A stretch of 64,000 nucleotides of DNA from CALLPQ01 sp964421675 (GTDB taxonomy: Bacteria > Pseudomonadota > Alphaproteobacteria > Caulobacterales > Parvularculaceae), in NCBI GenBank assembly GCA_964421675.1, contig CAYQXV010000013.1, positions 7,445 through 71,444 on the forward strand. Direction: 5' to 3'. Below, in pieces: positions 1-7,528 of this stretch. Both the position numbers and the translations under genes were made by a program. How positions within the stretch are numbered: position 1 is the stretch's first letter; each line of letters starts with the position of its first letter. A model generated the notes under the pieces. It ran no database searches. It saw nothing but the letters and a program-made list of their open reading frames with translations, and was not told the DNA's origin.

Positions 1-325
1 GCAAGTCTTTTGCCGGTTTGTGCCGCGGACGGCGCGATTCCGGAATACGGATGCGATATTTATTGTCCGAAGCCTCATCAATGGTCATGTCCCCTTCGCG
101 CAAAGCCCGCAGGACAAGTAACCAGGAAGCAATCTGCATTAATTGTGTTGTGAGCCGCATCGACGCACTCGCATAGGACATGGCGTGACTGCGATCCATG
201 GATTTAGAGATCTCTCGGCCCTCACCATCCAAATAGTTCGCGGTTTCTTCAACCAGCGCCATGCCATCACGAAAGGTTCGTGTGAACAATGCCGACTGTA
301 TAAATGTTGAGATACTTCCCGTCAT
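1..325 (-). CDS. rcdA: RcdA/DUF1465 family protein (3' end cut by window edge)
   Basis: Translating the minus strand from an ATG at 325 gives 108 residues that run off the left edge. The sequence contains FRDGMALVEETANYLDGEGR followed by a helix with SYASASMRLTTQLMQIASWL, the pattern of the DUF1465 family. In Caulobacter this protein is RcdA, an adaptor that helps ClpXP degrade the cell-cycle regulator CtrA. The frame stays open upstream of the ATG for about 100 bases, with a GTG option, but the family normally begins about 15 residues before the LF-RDGM segment, so I chose the ATG. The ribosome site is weak. The missing C-terminus lies outside the window. The family call is firm; the RcdA role is inferred from homology. 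Confidence 0.85.
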   Translation of the reverse strand, partial: MTGSISTFIQSALFTRTFRDGMALVEETANYLDGEGREISKSMDRSHAMSYASASMRLTTQLMQIASWLLVLRALREGDMTIDEASDNKYRIRIPESRRPRHKPAKDL

Positions 326-858
326 CGCATCGGGCCCCAAATTCTCCAATAGCTTCACTCGTTTGTGCCCCTTAGCTCGTAGCCTGACAATCACCCAGCG
401 GTCTCGATTCGGTAACTTTCTTCAAAAAAATGCTGATTTCACCCCAATGGGGAACATTCATGAAAGCCCGCACAAGTTGAGGGCGAACACGTCGCTCTCA
501 CCCGCATATTGGGGTGATATGCTGCAACGCCTATGCCACCATCACCAATAACGTGGATGTTTTACCCATGGCCTCCGCCTATCATCGAAAAACTTCAACA
601 TCCCGCTGGCAAATCGCAATTCGCAGGGCCCTTAGTGGACATCGCAAGGCGGCCAACTATAAGAGTTTGTATAGGAATCCCTTCCCGATTCTGGGCGGTT
701 TAAGGGCGCTGCTGAGACCAGCCCCGTCTTAATCGTCTCAAAATCGAAATTTCCGGGTTTTCAACGTGTCAGCTTGAGCACTATGTTGCATCAATACAAC
801 TAAATCTTGTAATGTCTTAAAAACGAACCCAAAATGCAAATTGCTGCATTGCACTCTG
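326..858. other. Intergenic region, no convincing gene
   Basis: About 530 bases lie between rcdA and the candidate small RNA. Short open frames exist on both strands, but they have no ribosome sites, no family resemblance and poor codon character. A TGC/GCA-rich palindrome-like element at 841-853 is listed separately. I see nothing else supportable here beyond the rcdA upstream region. Confidence 0.6.
841..853. promoter_or_regulatory. Candidate PhaR-type box upstream of small RNA promoter
   Basis: TTGCTGCATTGCA contains CTGC-N3-GCA, one base short of the CTGC-N3-GCAG pattern reported for PhaR repressors of Rhodobacter and Paracoccus. It sits seven bases upstream of a TTGACC -35 element. Related elements occur at the phasin promoter and at 46208-46220. 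Binding is inferred only. Confidence 0.3.
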
Positions 859-859
859 C

Positions 860-894
860 TTGACCCCAATGGGCGGCTTTTGGTTTAAAGTTTA
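860..894 (+). promoter_or_regulatory. Sigma-70-like promoter of candidate small RNA
   Basis: TTGACC at 860-865 and TTTAAA at 884-889 form a -35/-10 pair with an 18-base spacer. Transcription would begin near 895-898. No coding region follows before a strong terminator about 100 bases later. Confidence 0.5.
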
Positions 895-895
895 T

Positions 896-995
896 CTAAC
901 GCACGCAGAGGCGTAGGGGGGATAAAGGCCGTTCTTGGGAAGGAACGCTCTATTAAAGGCCCACAGCGCGACCCTCGCTGCAGTGGGCCTTTTTT
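896..995 (+). ncRNA. Candidate small RNA of about 100 nt
   Basis: A promoter-like pair at 860-889 is followed by about 100 bases with no reading frame and then a strong intrinsic terminator at 957-995. Within the putative transcript, CGTTC at 930-934 pairs with GAACG at 943-947 to make an internal hairpin whose loop holds TTGGGAAG. A G-run (GGGGGG, 916-921) precedes it. I do not recognise the family; it lacks the SRP RNA tetraloop segment and is too short for 6S RNA or tmRNA. The call rests on promoter, fold and terminator only. The exact 5' end is uncertain by several bases. Confidence 0.5.
957..995 (+). terminator. Intrinsic terminator of candidate small RNA
   Basis: AGGCCCAC at 957-964 pairs with GTGGGCCT at 983-990. 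An inner AGCG/CGCT stem extends the hairpin, and a run of six T follows. This is a classical Rho-independent terminator on the plus strand. Confidence 0.85.
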
Positions 996-1110
996 ATTCA
1001 CCAAACTTCATCTTTCTAAAAACGTCTATTCGCCTAATTAGGTCGCAAGAATAGATCGCAAGATTAGGGTTTAGCCTTCTCTAGGTGGCCAATCCCTATA
1101 TGGTCGGGCG

Positions 1111-2058
1111 CTAGGTAGTAAGGCCAATTTCCCGCAACCGCTGGTTCAGGAAGTCCCCGGCGGTAATATCGCTATATTTGGCCCCCTCGCCGCGGCAGCT
1201 CTCAATACAGCTCAACACTGCATCCTGTCTGGGGTGCATGAAAAATGGCATGGAATAGCGCGAGACATTCGGGCCATCCGGATTAACCACGCGGTGGGTG
1301 GTGGCCGGAATAACATTATTGGTGATCCGCGCGAGCATATCGCCCGCATCGACAATCAGATTTTCCGGGTCTGTTTCAATCGCAAGCCATTCGCCCTTGC
1401 GGTCGAGCAATTGCAACCCGCTTCCATTAGCGGACACCAAAATCGTAATCAGGTTAATATCTTCATGGGCTGCAGCGCGAATAGCGCCCGCCGGTGCACC
1501 GTCTGCAATGGGCGGATAATGCAGCAATCGCAATATTGAGTTCCCGTCGGTCGCCATCTCCCGGAAAAACTGGGTTGGCAAATCAAGAGACGGCGCTAAC
1601 GCCTCTAGCATCACATGACCTGCCTCCTCCAAAGCGCGATATAAGTCTATGAATGTGGGTTGAAAACCAGCCGGTTCTTCAGGCCAAACATTAGGAGGAT
1701 ATATTTTGCCAAGCCCATGGCCGGGTGGAAATTCGCGGCCAACATGCCAAAACTCTTTGAGATCGGGAATATCATTGCCCTTGGCATGCTCACGGCCAAA
1801 GGCGGTATAGCCGCGCTGGCCCCCTTGCCCGCTATCATAGGCGATTTTTTCACTGGTTGGCCGCGCAAAAAAATCCGCAGCCAGCTCATAAGCCTCGGAC
1901 AACATTTCCTCGGAGATCCCATGATCTTTCAAAATGATGAAACCAAAATGCTTTAACCCTTCGTAAAGCTCGCCAATGAAGCGTTCACGCTTTGCGCTCG
2001 CACCATTGGTAAAATCAGCAAGGCTAAGTTCGGGGACGGAAGTGAGAATATTGGGCAC
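1111..2058 (-). CDS. 2OG-Fe(II) oxygenase, isopenicillin N synthase-like family
   Basis: The 315-residue protein has the two-part layout of soluble 2-oxoglutarate/Fe(II) dioxygenases of the isopenicillin N synthase type: an N-terminal DIOX_N-like region (about 8-115) and the double-stranded beta-helix catalytic domain (about 170-275). The metal ligands H198, D200 and H255 are present, and R267-x-S269 is the expected 2-oxoglutarate carboxylate-binding pair. Length is normal. It would hydroxylate, desaturate or otherwise oxidise a small molecule in the cytoplasm; the substrate cannot be read from sequence. It is transcribed away from flbT and appears monocistronic. Family call firm, substrate unknown. 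Confidence 0.85.
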   Translation of the reverse strand: MPNILTSVPELSLADFTNGASAKRERFIGELYEGLKHFGFIILKDHGISEEMLSEAYELAADFFARPTSEKIAYDSGQGGQRGYTAFGREHAKGNDIPDLKEFWHVGREFPPGHGLGKIYPPNVWPEEPAGFQPTFIDLYRALEEAGHVMLEALAPSLDLPTQFFREMATDGNSILRLLHYPPIADGAPAGAIRAAAHEDINLITILVSANGSGLQLLDRKGEWLAIETDPENLIVDAGDMLARITNNVIPATTHRVVNPDGPNVSRYSMPFFMHPRQDAVLSCIESCRGEGAKYSDITAGDFLNQRLREIGLTT

Positions 2059-2214
2059 GGATAAATCTCGATAAAGCTAAGGGCCGACTAAGTGGACATG
2101 CTCTCCTATACCATGTTCGGCCATAACCACCACTTTTCCGAAAACATTAACCATATGCTGCAACACTGCGCCCAGAACCTAAAGCATATGACCGTTATTG
2201 CGGGGAGGTTGACG

Positions 2215-2610
2215 ATGGGCCTTAAACTATCACTGAAGCCAGGCGAGCGGATTGCCATTAATGGCGCCGTTCTCACCAATGGTGATCGGCGTTGTTCTTT
2301 TGTGGTTGAAAATCGTGCGCGCTTGCTGCGCGAAAGCGATATCATGCAACCCGAAGACGCAACCACGCCGGCATCACGCATCTATCTGCCGGTGATGATG
2401 ATGTATCTGGACCCGGAGCAACGCCATAGCTGTCACGCTGAATTTGCCGACCGCTTAACAGAATTTCTCGACGTGGTTAGCGATCTCGACTGCAAGGCCA
2501 CCTGCCTGACCATTGCCGCACAAGTTGCCAATGAAGATTACTACAAAGCCCTGTGCAATTGCAGAGAGCTTATGGCTTACGAAAAGGAGCGCTTGTCTAA
2601 TGTCGCATGA
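2215..2610 (+). CDS. flbT: Flagellar biosynthesis repressor FlbT
   Basis: From the ATG at 2215 the protein is 131 residues and begins MGLKLSLKPGERIAINGAVL, with RLLRESDIMQPEDATTP further in; these are hallmarks of FlbT. A strong GGGGAGG site at 2202-2208 fixes this start over an upstream in-frame ATG at 2092. In Caulobacter FlbT binds the flagellin mRNA leader and blocks its translation and stability until the hook is complete. It overlaps flaF by 11 bases, so the two are translationally coupled. Flagellin and basal body genes are not in the window. Confidence 0.93.
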   Translation: MGLKLSLKPGERIAINGAVLTNGDRRCSFVVENRARLLRESDIMQPEDATTPASRIYLPVMMMYLDPEQRHSCHAEFADRLTEFLDVVSDLDCKATCLTIAAQVANEDYYKALCNCRELMAYEKERLSNVA

Positions 2611-2965
2611 AACCTATCGACGCGCGCAAGTTGAAATGGCCTCGCCTCGCGATGCTGAATATCAGGCATTCTCTTCGGTGACTTCGAAGTTAATAGCGCT
2701 CAGCAATAGTGATGTGCCAGACTTAAAAGATCGCGCGCAAGCAGTGCATGATAATAAACAGCTATGGTTTATGCTGGCCAATGATTGTGCAGATGATCGC
2801 AATCTATTGCCTGAAGAAACCCGCGCAACAATCATCAATTTAAGTCGCTGGGTTGATAAATATTCCCGCGCCGTCATCCGCGATAATGAAAGCATCAGCC
2901 CGCTGATCGATATAAATCGGATTATGATGGACGGCCTTGCCGGGCGCCGCGAACCTGCCGCATAG
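2600..2965 (+). CDS. flaF: Flagellar biosynthesis regulator FlaF
   Basis: The 121-residue protein starts MSHETYRRAQVEMASPRDAE and carries the FlaF signature of conserved tryptophans and NKQLWFMLANDCAD (about 50-65), then LPEETRATIINLSRWVDKYS. FlaF is needed for flagellin synthesis and acts opposite to FlbT. The ATG at 2600 has AAGGAG at 2584-2589 and lies inside the end of flbT. An assembly gap begins ten bases after the stop codon, so any flagellin genes downstream cannot be assessed. Confidence 0.92.
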   Translation: MSHETYRRAQVEMASPRDAEYQAFSSVTSKLIALSNSDVPDLKDRAQAVHDNKQLWFMLANDCADDRNLLPEETRATIINLSRWVDKYSRAVIRDNESISPLIDINRIMMDGLAGRREPAA

Positions 2966-2974
2966 GCGCATAGG

Positions 2975-3074
2975 NNNNNNNNNNNNNNNNNNNNNNNNNN
3001 NNNNNNNNNNNNNNNNNNNNNNNNNNNNNNNNNNNNNNNNNNNNNNNNNNNNNNNNNNNNNNNNNNNNNNNNNN
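2975..3074. other. Assembly gap (100 N)
   Basis: Exactly 100 N follow the flaF stop codon. The fixed length indicates a scaffold join of unknown true size. The flanks are short TAGG motifs on both sides. Confidence 0.95.
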
Positions 3075-3151
3075 TAGGTAACAAAAAGCGTTTGCTAAAA
3101 AGGGTTCAGTAAAAAGAACCCAGCGCGAAAAACAATCTTGAAAAAATACCC

Positions 3152-3499
3152 TTAGGCGGCTTTGTCTTCACAAAGCACAGCAACCTCAGTGAGGACTTGC
3201 GGGACAAGCGCTTGCAGCTTTGCAATTAATTCGCTGCGCTGTTCTGTTTTTTCAGAATATTTGCCGGTCAAAGTTTCAGCGCCTTCGCAAAGATCGCCAA
3301 TCGACCAGACACCAACACCGCGCGAGGCCCCTTTCAGGGTGTGATTGGCATGATACCAATCATCATCGGCCATCGATGGATTGAGGCACATCATCCAGTG
3401 ACGCAGCTGGTCTTCATATATATTCAAAATTTCATTACGCAGTGCGACATCATCTCCGACATAGAGACCAAGATGTTTTGTATCGATGAGTGCAGACAT
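3152..3499 (-). CDS. Hpt domain histidine phosphotransfer protein
   Basis: From the ATG at 3499 the protein is 115 residues and consists of one Hpt four-helix domain. The phospho-acceptor is H53 within ANHTLKGASRGVGVWSIGDL, with K56 and G57 in their conserved places. Such proteins pass phosphate between response regulator receiver domains. AAGGGG upstream supports this start over one 12 codons earlier. It lies next to the flagellar regulators, but the gap between them prevents any operon statement. It is not ChpT, which is larger and has a second domain. Partner kinases are unknown. Confidence 0.85.
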   Translation of the reverse strand: MSALIDTKHLGLYVGDDVALRNEILNIYEDQLRHWMMCLNPSMADDDWYHANHTLKGASRGVGVWSIGDLCEGAETLTGKYSEKTEQRSELIAKLQALVPQVLTEVAVLCEDKAA

Positions 3500-3595
3500 A
3501 GACTGATGCCCCTTGGAAGGTAATAACACCCACACAATACCTCTTAGTCGCTACTGCATCGTTAAAACTTTACGCCTCATGGTAAACTGAACGTA

Positions 3596-3626
3596 AAAAA
3601 ACCGCGTGAAGCAATGCCTCACGCGG
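3596..3626 (-). terminator. Intrinsic terminator of the Ala/Asp repeat gene
   Basis: On the minus strand CCGCGTGAGG and CTTCACGCGG form a stem around a short loop, followed by a run of T (complement of the A-run 3596-3601). It lies about 35 bases after the stop codon at 3661. Confidence 0.8.
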
Positions 3627-3660
3627 TCTTATTATTTTGTGTTCGTCTTAAAGTAGACGA

Positions 3661-4485
3661 TTAACGAGGATCAGCAGCTTCAGCAGCTTCTTCAGCAACG
3701 TCTTTTGCTTTGTCGAGCAGATCAGAAGCATTGCCAGCAGCGTCACCGGCCGCATCTGCTGCTGCATCAGTCGCGGCATCTGTTGCTGCGTCAGTCGCCG
3801 CATCAGCGGCTGCGTCGGCTGCACTGCTAGCTGCATCGGCAGCCGCATCAGTCGCTGCGTCCGTTGCTGCATCTGTAGCCGCATCGGTTGCACCGCTTAC
3901 TGCGTCTGTTGCGCGCTCACGAACCGCATCAACGGCGTCGCTTGCTGCATCTGTCGCTGCATCGGTTGCACGCTCACGCGCTGCATCAACTGCATCGCCT
4001 GCTGCATCGGCTGCACGGTCGCGTACTGAATCGACCACACCGCCAGCTGCGTCGCTTGCGGCATCTGTTGCTGCATCAACAGCGTTACCGGCTGCATCGC
4101 TTGCTGCGTCTTTTGCCGCATCAACTGCATTACCGGCTGCATCGCGCGCTGCGCCCGCTACACCGCCAGCAGCGTCTGCTGCATTACCTGCGGCCTCACC
4201 AGCAGCATTCGCTGCATCGCCTGCGGCATCGAGAGCACTACCTGCGGCATCGCCAGCGGCATCCGCAGCATTACCAGCAGCTTCGCCCGCAGCATCTGCT
4301 GCATCGCCAGCGGCGTCTAATGTTGCGCCAGCTGCGTCACCCACAGCATCACCTGTAGCTTCAACGGCATCACCTGCCCTATCAGCAACGTCACCTGCCA
4401 GATCGCCAGGTGTTTTTCCTGTGATCTGCATAAAGCCAATGATAACGGCCAAGACCACTGCAATTAAGATTAAAATACGAGCCAT
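3661..4485 (-). CDS. Membrane-anchored Ala/Asp-rich repeat protein
   Basis: The 274-residue protein begins at an ATG at 4485 with AAGGGGATATCTCT before it. Residues 3-20 form a hydrophobic anchor (ILILIAVVLAVIIGF), and the rest, from about residue 28 to 260, is a run of Ala, Asp, Gly and Thr with DAA repeated every three or four residues. Parts fall into clean 11-residue units such as DAAGDAADAAG and EAAGNAADAAG, which resemble the amphipathic 11-mers of LEA proteins and apolipoproteins. A long alpha-helix outside the inner membrane is expected. The function is unknown; protection of envelope or desiccation tolerance is only a guess. A long plus-strand frame over the same bases is a by-product of the repeat. 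Confidence 0.75.
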   Translation of the reverse strand: MARILILIAVVLAVIIGFMQITGKTPGDLAGDVADRAGDAVEATGDAVGDAAGATLDAAGDAADAAGEAAGNAADAAGDAAGSALDAAGDAANAAGEAAGNAADAAGGVAGAARDAAGNAVDAAKDAASDAAGNAVDAATDAASDAAGGVVDSVRDRAADAAGDAVDAARERATDAATDAASDAVDAVRERATDAVSGATDAATDAATDAATDAAADAASSAADAAADAATDAATDAATDAAADAAGDAAGNASDLLDKAKDVAEEAAEAADPR

Positions 4486-5123
4486 AGAGATATCCCCTTT
4501 GTTTATCTCGCGTTCCTGCCTCAATTCCACCCAGGAATTTCAAGTACAGAAAAAAGTTGGTTTCAAGAAGGTCAAACGATGGTGTCGCTACTAATAGTGT
4601 CGTTACATCCGCGTTTAGAGATATGCCGAATAATCCTGATAAGAAAATTCCGCAACACAACTCAGCAACGCAACTATGTCAGCAACGATCCACAGTTCGA
4701 AAATTGTTACATCTAAAGACAAGCTTCCGACAAATTCTCCATAATATTGCACCCGATTTAGGCAAAAAATGGACAACCCTAAAATTTGTCGATAACCAAT
4801 ATCTTGAAATGACCGCAATCTTCATTCGATATTTCTGGATGAATATGCTTATTTTCTATCGAGAAAACACCATAAACACTCAAAAACAACGGTTATCACT
4901 CCTTTCGATCCATCGTTATCCATTACTGCATAGCGCAATCCGATAGAATCAACAATATTGCATTTTATGTATTTTTGGTTATCTGGAAAATCGCCCAAAA
5001 TATGAATTATCGTTGAAAATCATGCATTTAGTTGATTTTCTTCCCCAACCCAACAAGGCAAATCGGCTAAATTTTGCCAACCCAACGAGGCCAACCCAAA
5101 GCGGCCCATCGAACGAGGTTTGA
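4486..5123. other. AT-rich intergenic region with short direct repeats
   Basis: About 640 bases separate two divergent genes. A 129-codon frame at 4557-4946 has no ribosome site and no recognisable family, so I do not call it. Near the right end CCAACCCAACAAGGC (5045-5059) and CCAACCCAACGAGGC (5077-5091) repeat, with a partial third copy at 5091-5100. These lie in the leader of the HerA-like ATPase gene. Confidence 0.6.
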
Positions 5124-6632
5124 ATGTCTGACAATGACCCCGCCATCTTTATTGGCAAAAGCAGCAAAGCGGAAAAACTCGCTTTAAAATATGCCAATCG
5201 CCACGGCCTGATTTCCGGGGCGACCGGTACCGGCAAAACCGTAACGCTGCAAATCCTTGCCGAAGGGTTTAGCGATGCCGGCGTTCCTGTATTTATGGCG
5301 GATGTAAAAGGCGACCTTGCGGGGCTGTCGCGGCCGGTAACGATGAAACCGTTTTTGACCAAGCGCGCGGAACAAATTGATTTAGAAGACTACGCGCCAA
5401 AGGCCTATCCGGTAACGTTCTGGGATTTAAAAGGCAAAAAGGGCCACCCCATTCGCGCAACCGTCTCGGAAATGGGCCCGTTATTATTGTCCAATCTTTT
5501 GGGCCTCAATGACACCCAATCCGGGGTTTTAACGCTGGCCTTCCGCGTCGCCGACGATGAGGGATTATTGCTGCTGGATTTAAAAGATCTGCGCGCCCTT
5601 CTGGTTTATGTCGCTGAACACACCAAAGAACTCTCGGCAGAATATGGCCATGTCAGCCGCGCCTCCGTGGGCGCCATTCAGCGCCGCCTGCTCGGCCTTG
5701 AAGAACAAGGCGCCGATAAATTTTTTGGCGAGCCCGCCCTTGATCTGAAAGATTTCCTGCAAGTCACGGAAGATGGCCAGGGGATGTTGAATGTCCTCGC
5801 CGCTGACAAGCTGATGCTTACGCCAAAATTATACGCCACATTTTTATTGTGGCTTTTGTCGGAATTGTTCGAGGAATTGCCTGAGGTTGGCGATCCGGAA
5901 AAACCAAAACTTGTGTTCTTTTTTGACGAGGCGCACCTATTGTTTGATGACGCGCCCAAAGCGCTGGTCGACAAGCTGGAACAGGTTGTCCGGCTTATTC
6001 GCTCCAAAGGGGTTGGGGTCTTTTTCGTAACCCAAAACCCGATGGATGTGCCCGATGAAGTGTCGAGCCAGTTGGCAAACCGCATCCAGCATGCCCTGCG
6101 CGCCTTTACCCCCCGCGAGCAAAAGGTCATCAAAGCAGCCGCAGAAACGTTCCGGCCCAACAAAGCCTTTAAAACCGTCGATGTGATCACCGAACTGGGG
6201 ATTGGCGAGGCGCTCGTCTCAACGCTGATTTCCAAAGGGACGCCGTCGGTTGTTCAACGCACACTCATCAGACCGCCATCCTCGCGCTTAGGGACTATCA
6301 AAGTCGCTGAACGCAAAGAAACCATGAGCATGTCAGAGATGGGCGATCGCTATCAGACCACTGTCGACCGGCGATCGGCCTATGAAATTTTGCATGAAAA
6401 AGCAGAAGCGCGGGCCGAAGCTGCCGAAGAGCAAGAGGAAGAGGAAGCGAAGAAAAAATCTTCAAAAAGCCGCAAAAAGTCTTCCCGCAGCGCTGCAAAA
6501 AAACCGGCCAAGCGCCGTCGCTCCAATCGCCAAAGTGTCGGGGAAGCTGCCATGAAGAGCGCAGCAAGAACCCTCGCAACGTCCGTTACCCGCTCCTTGC
6601 TACGCGGATTAATGGGATCTTTAAAACGTTAG
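5124..6632 (+). CDS. HerA-like ATPase, DUF853 family
   Basis: The 502-residue protein has a Walker A motif GATGTGKT at 32-39 and a Walker B segment VFFFDEAH at 264-271, the layout of the DUF853/YjgR branch of HerA-FtsK ATPases. SSKAEKLALKYANRHGLISG ahead of the P-loop is also typical. The C-terminal 80 residues are a Glu-rich then Lys/Arg-rich tail (about 410-470), possibly DNA binding. CGAGG at 5114-5118 precedes the ATG. HerA relatives pump or unwind DNA; the role of this bacterial branch is not settled. It is followed by a gap, so its operon partners are unknown. Confidence 0.85.
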   Translation: MSDNDPAIFIGKSSKAEKLALKYANRHGLISGATGTGKTVTLQILAEGFSDAGVPVFMADVKGDLAGLSRPVTMKPFLTKRAEQIDLEDYAPKAYPVTFWDLKGKKGHPIRATVSEMGPLLLSNLLGLNDTQSGVLTLAFRVADDEGLLLLDLKDLRALLVYVAEHTKELSAEYGHVSRASVGAIQRRLLGLEEQGADKFFGEPALDLKDFLQVTEDGQGMLNVLAADKLMLTPKLYATFLLWLLSELFEELPEVGDPEKPKLVFFFDEAHLLFDDAPKALVDKLEQVVRLIRSKGVGVFFVTQNPMDVPDEVSSQLANRIQHALRAFTPREQKVIKAAAETFRPNKAFKTVDVITELGIGEALVSTLISKGTPSVVQRTLIRPPSSRLGTIKVAERKETMSMSEMGDRYQTTVDRRSAYEILHEKAEARAEAAEEQEEEEAKKKSSKSRKKSSRSAAKKPAKRRRSNRQSVGEAAMKSAARTLATSVTRSLLRGLMGSLKR

Positions 6633-6650
6633 GATCGTTGCGTGCGCACC

Positions 6651-6750
6651 NNNNNNNNNNNNNNNNNNNNNNNNNNNNNNNNNNNNNNNNNNNNNNNNNN
6701 NNNNNNNNNNNNNNNNNNNNNNNNNNNNNNNNNNNNNNNNNNNNNNNNNN
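6651..6750. other. Assembly gap (100 N)
   Basis: Exactly 100 N of unknown true size. The gap removes the start of the following CPBP protease gene. Confidence 0.95.
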
Positions 6751-7392
6751 CCCGCAGAATGGTCGCTGGTGTTCTCAGCCCTGCTCGGTTCGCTATTATT
6801 TGTTGCCCTTGCTTTTCTCATCGGGGTTTGGGCGCAACTCGGCCCTGTTGATAGTTTTCACCTTTCAGCAAACGGCGTGTTTTTAGGGTTGGCGACGCTT
6901 GCCCCAATGTTGCTTTTATTGGTGGCATTGGAAAAATGGGACCACCCCCGTGTCAGCGCTTTTCGGGAACAACAGATCGACTTTTTTCAAGGGTTAGGTT
7001 TTGAGCTAACCCCGATCCGCATTGTGCTTTTAAGCCTGGGAGCAGGTATTGGGGAGGAATTGCTGTTTCGTGGCGCGATACAAGCCAATCTGACCAATCA
7101 TCTACCGATTATTCTGGCGATCGCAATTCCCTCCTTCATTTTCGGGATTTTGCACAGCGCCAACCGGATTTACATGGCACTGGCGGGCATCATTAGCATC
7201 TATCTGGGGATAGTTTTCCACATAACCGGCAATATTTTGGTGCCGATCCTTGCTCATACAATCTACGATATTATCGCCTTTATCTATACGGACCGATTGA
7301 TTAAAGCGCGCCAAAACGCGCGCAGCGCGGGGCCTGAAGATGCTCCGACTATAGAGACAACTGTGGATATGAAGGATCTGTCAGATCCATAA
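6751..7392 (+). CDS. CPBP family intramembrane metalloprotease (5' end in gap)
   Basis: The frame is open from the gap edge to the stop at 7392 and gives 213 visible residues. Several hydrophobic segments surround the CPBP motifs: GEELLFRG, matching the EExxxR signature, and a following FGILHSANR with the conserved histidine. These proteins are relatives of CAAX prenyl protease Rce1 and lie in the inner membrane. A GTG at 6769 could act as start, but the frame continues upstream in good protein sequence (PAEWSLVFSALLG), so I judge the true start to be in the gap. The substrate is unknown. Confidence 0.8.
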   Translation, partial: PAEWSLVFSALLGSLLFVALAFLIGVWAQLGPVDSFHLSANGVFLGLATLAPMLLLLVALEKWDHPRVSAFREQQIDFFQGLGFELTPIRIVLLSLGAGIGEELLFRGAIQANLTNHLPIILAIAIPSFIFGILHSANRIYMALAGIISIYLGIVFHITGNILVPILAHTIYDIIAFIYTDRLIKARQNARSAGPEDAPTIETTVDMKDLSDP

Positions 7393-7528
7393 ACTTATTG
7401 GAGACGCCGGTATATTCAGATATAATCACACTATGATTAGGCTATCGCGGGCAAGCGGAAAATCTAATCTGTGGGAAAAGTTAGTATCTACCGGGATTAA
7501 ACATAATGAAATTGATGGGGTTAAAATT

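Noticed and set aside
261..732. Two short plus-strand frames upstream of the small RNA
   Set aside because: They overlap rcdA or intergenic DNA, have no ribosome sites and no family resemblance.
3710..4594. Long plus-strand open frame over the Ala/Asp repeat gene
   Set aside because: It is a mirror of the repetitive gene on the other strand; it has no ribosome site and the translation is a low-complexity Ser/Ala run.
4557..4946. 129-codon plus-strand frame in intergenic DNA
   Set aside because: Codon use and composition are unlike neighbours, no ribosome site and no homologous pattern.
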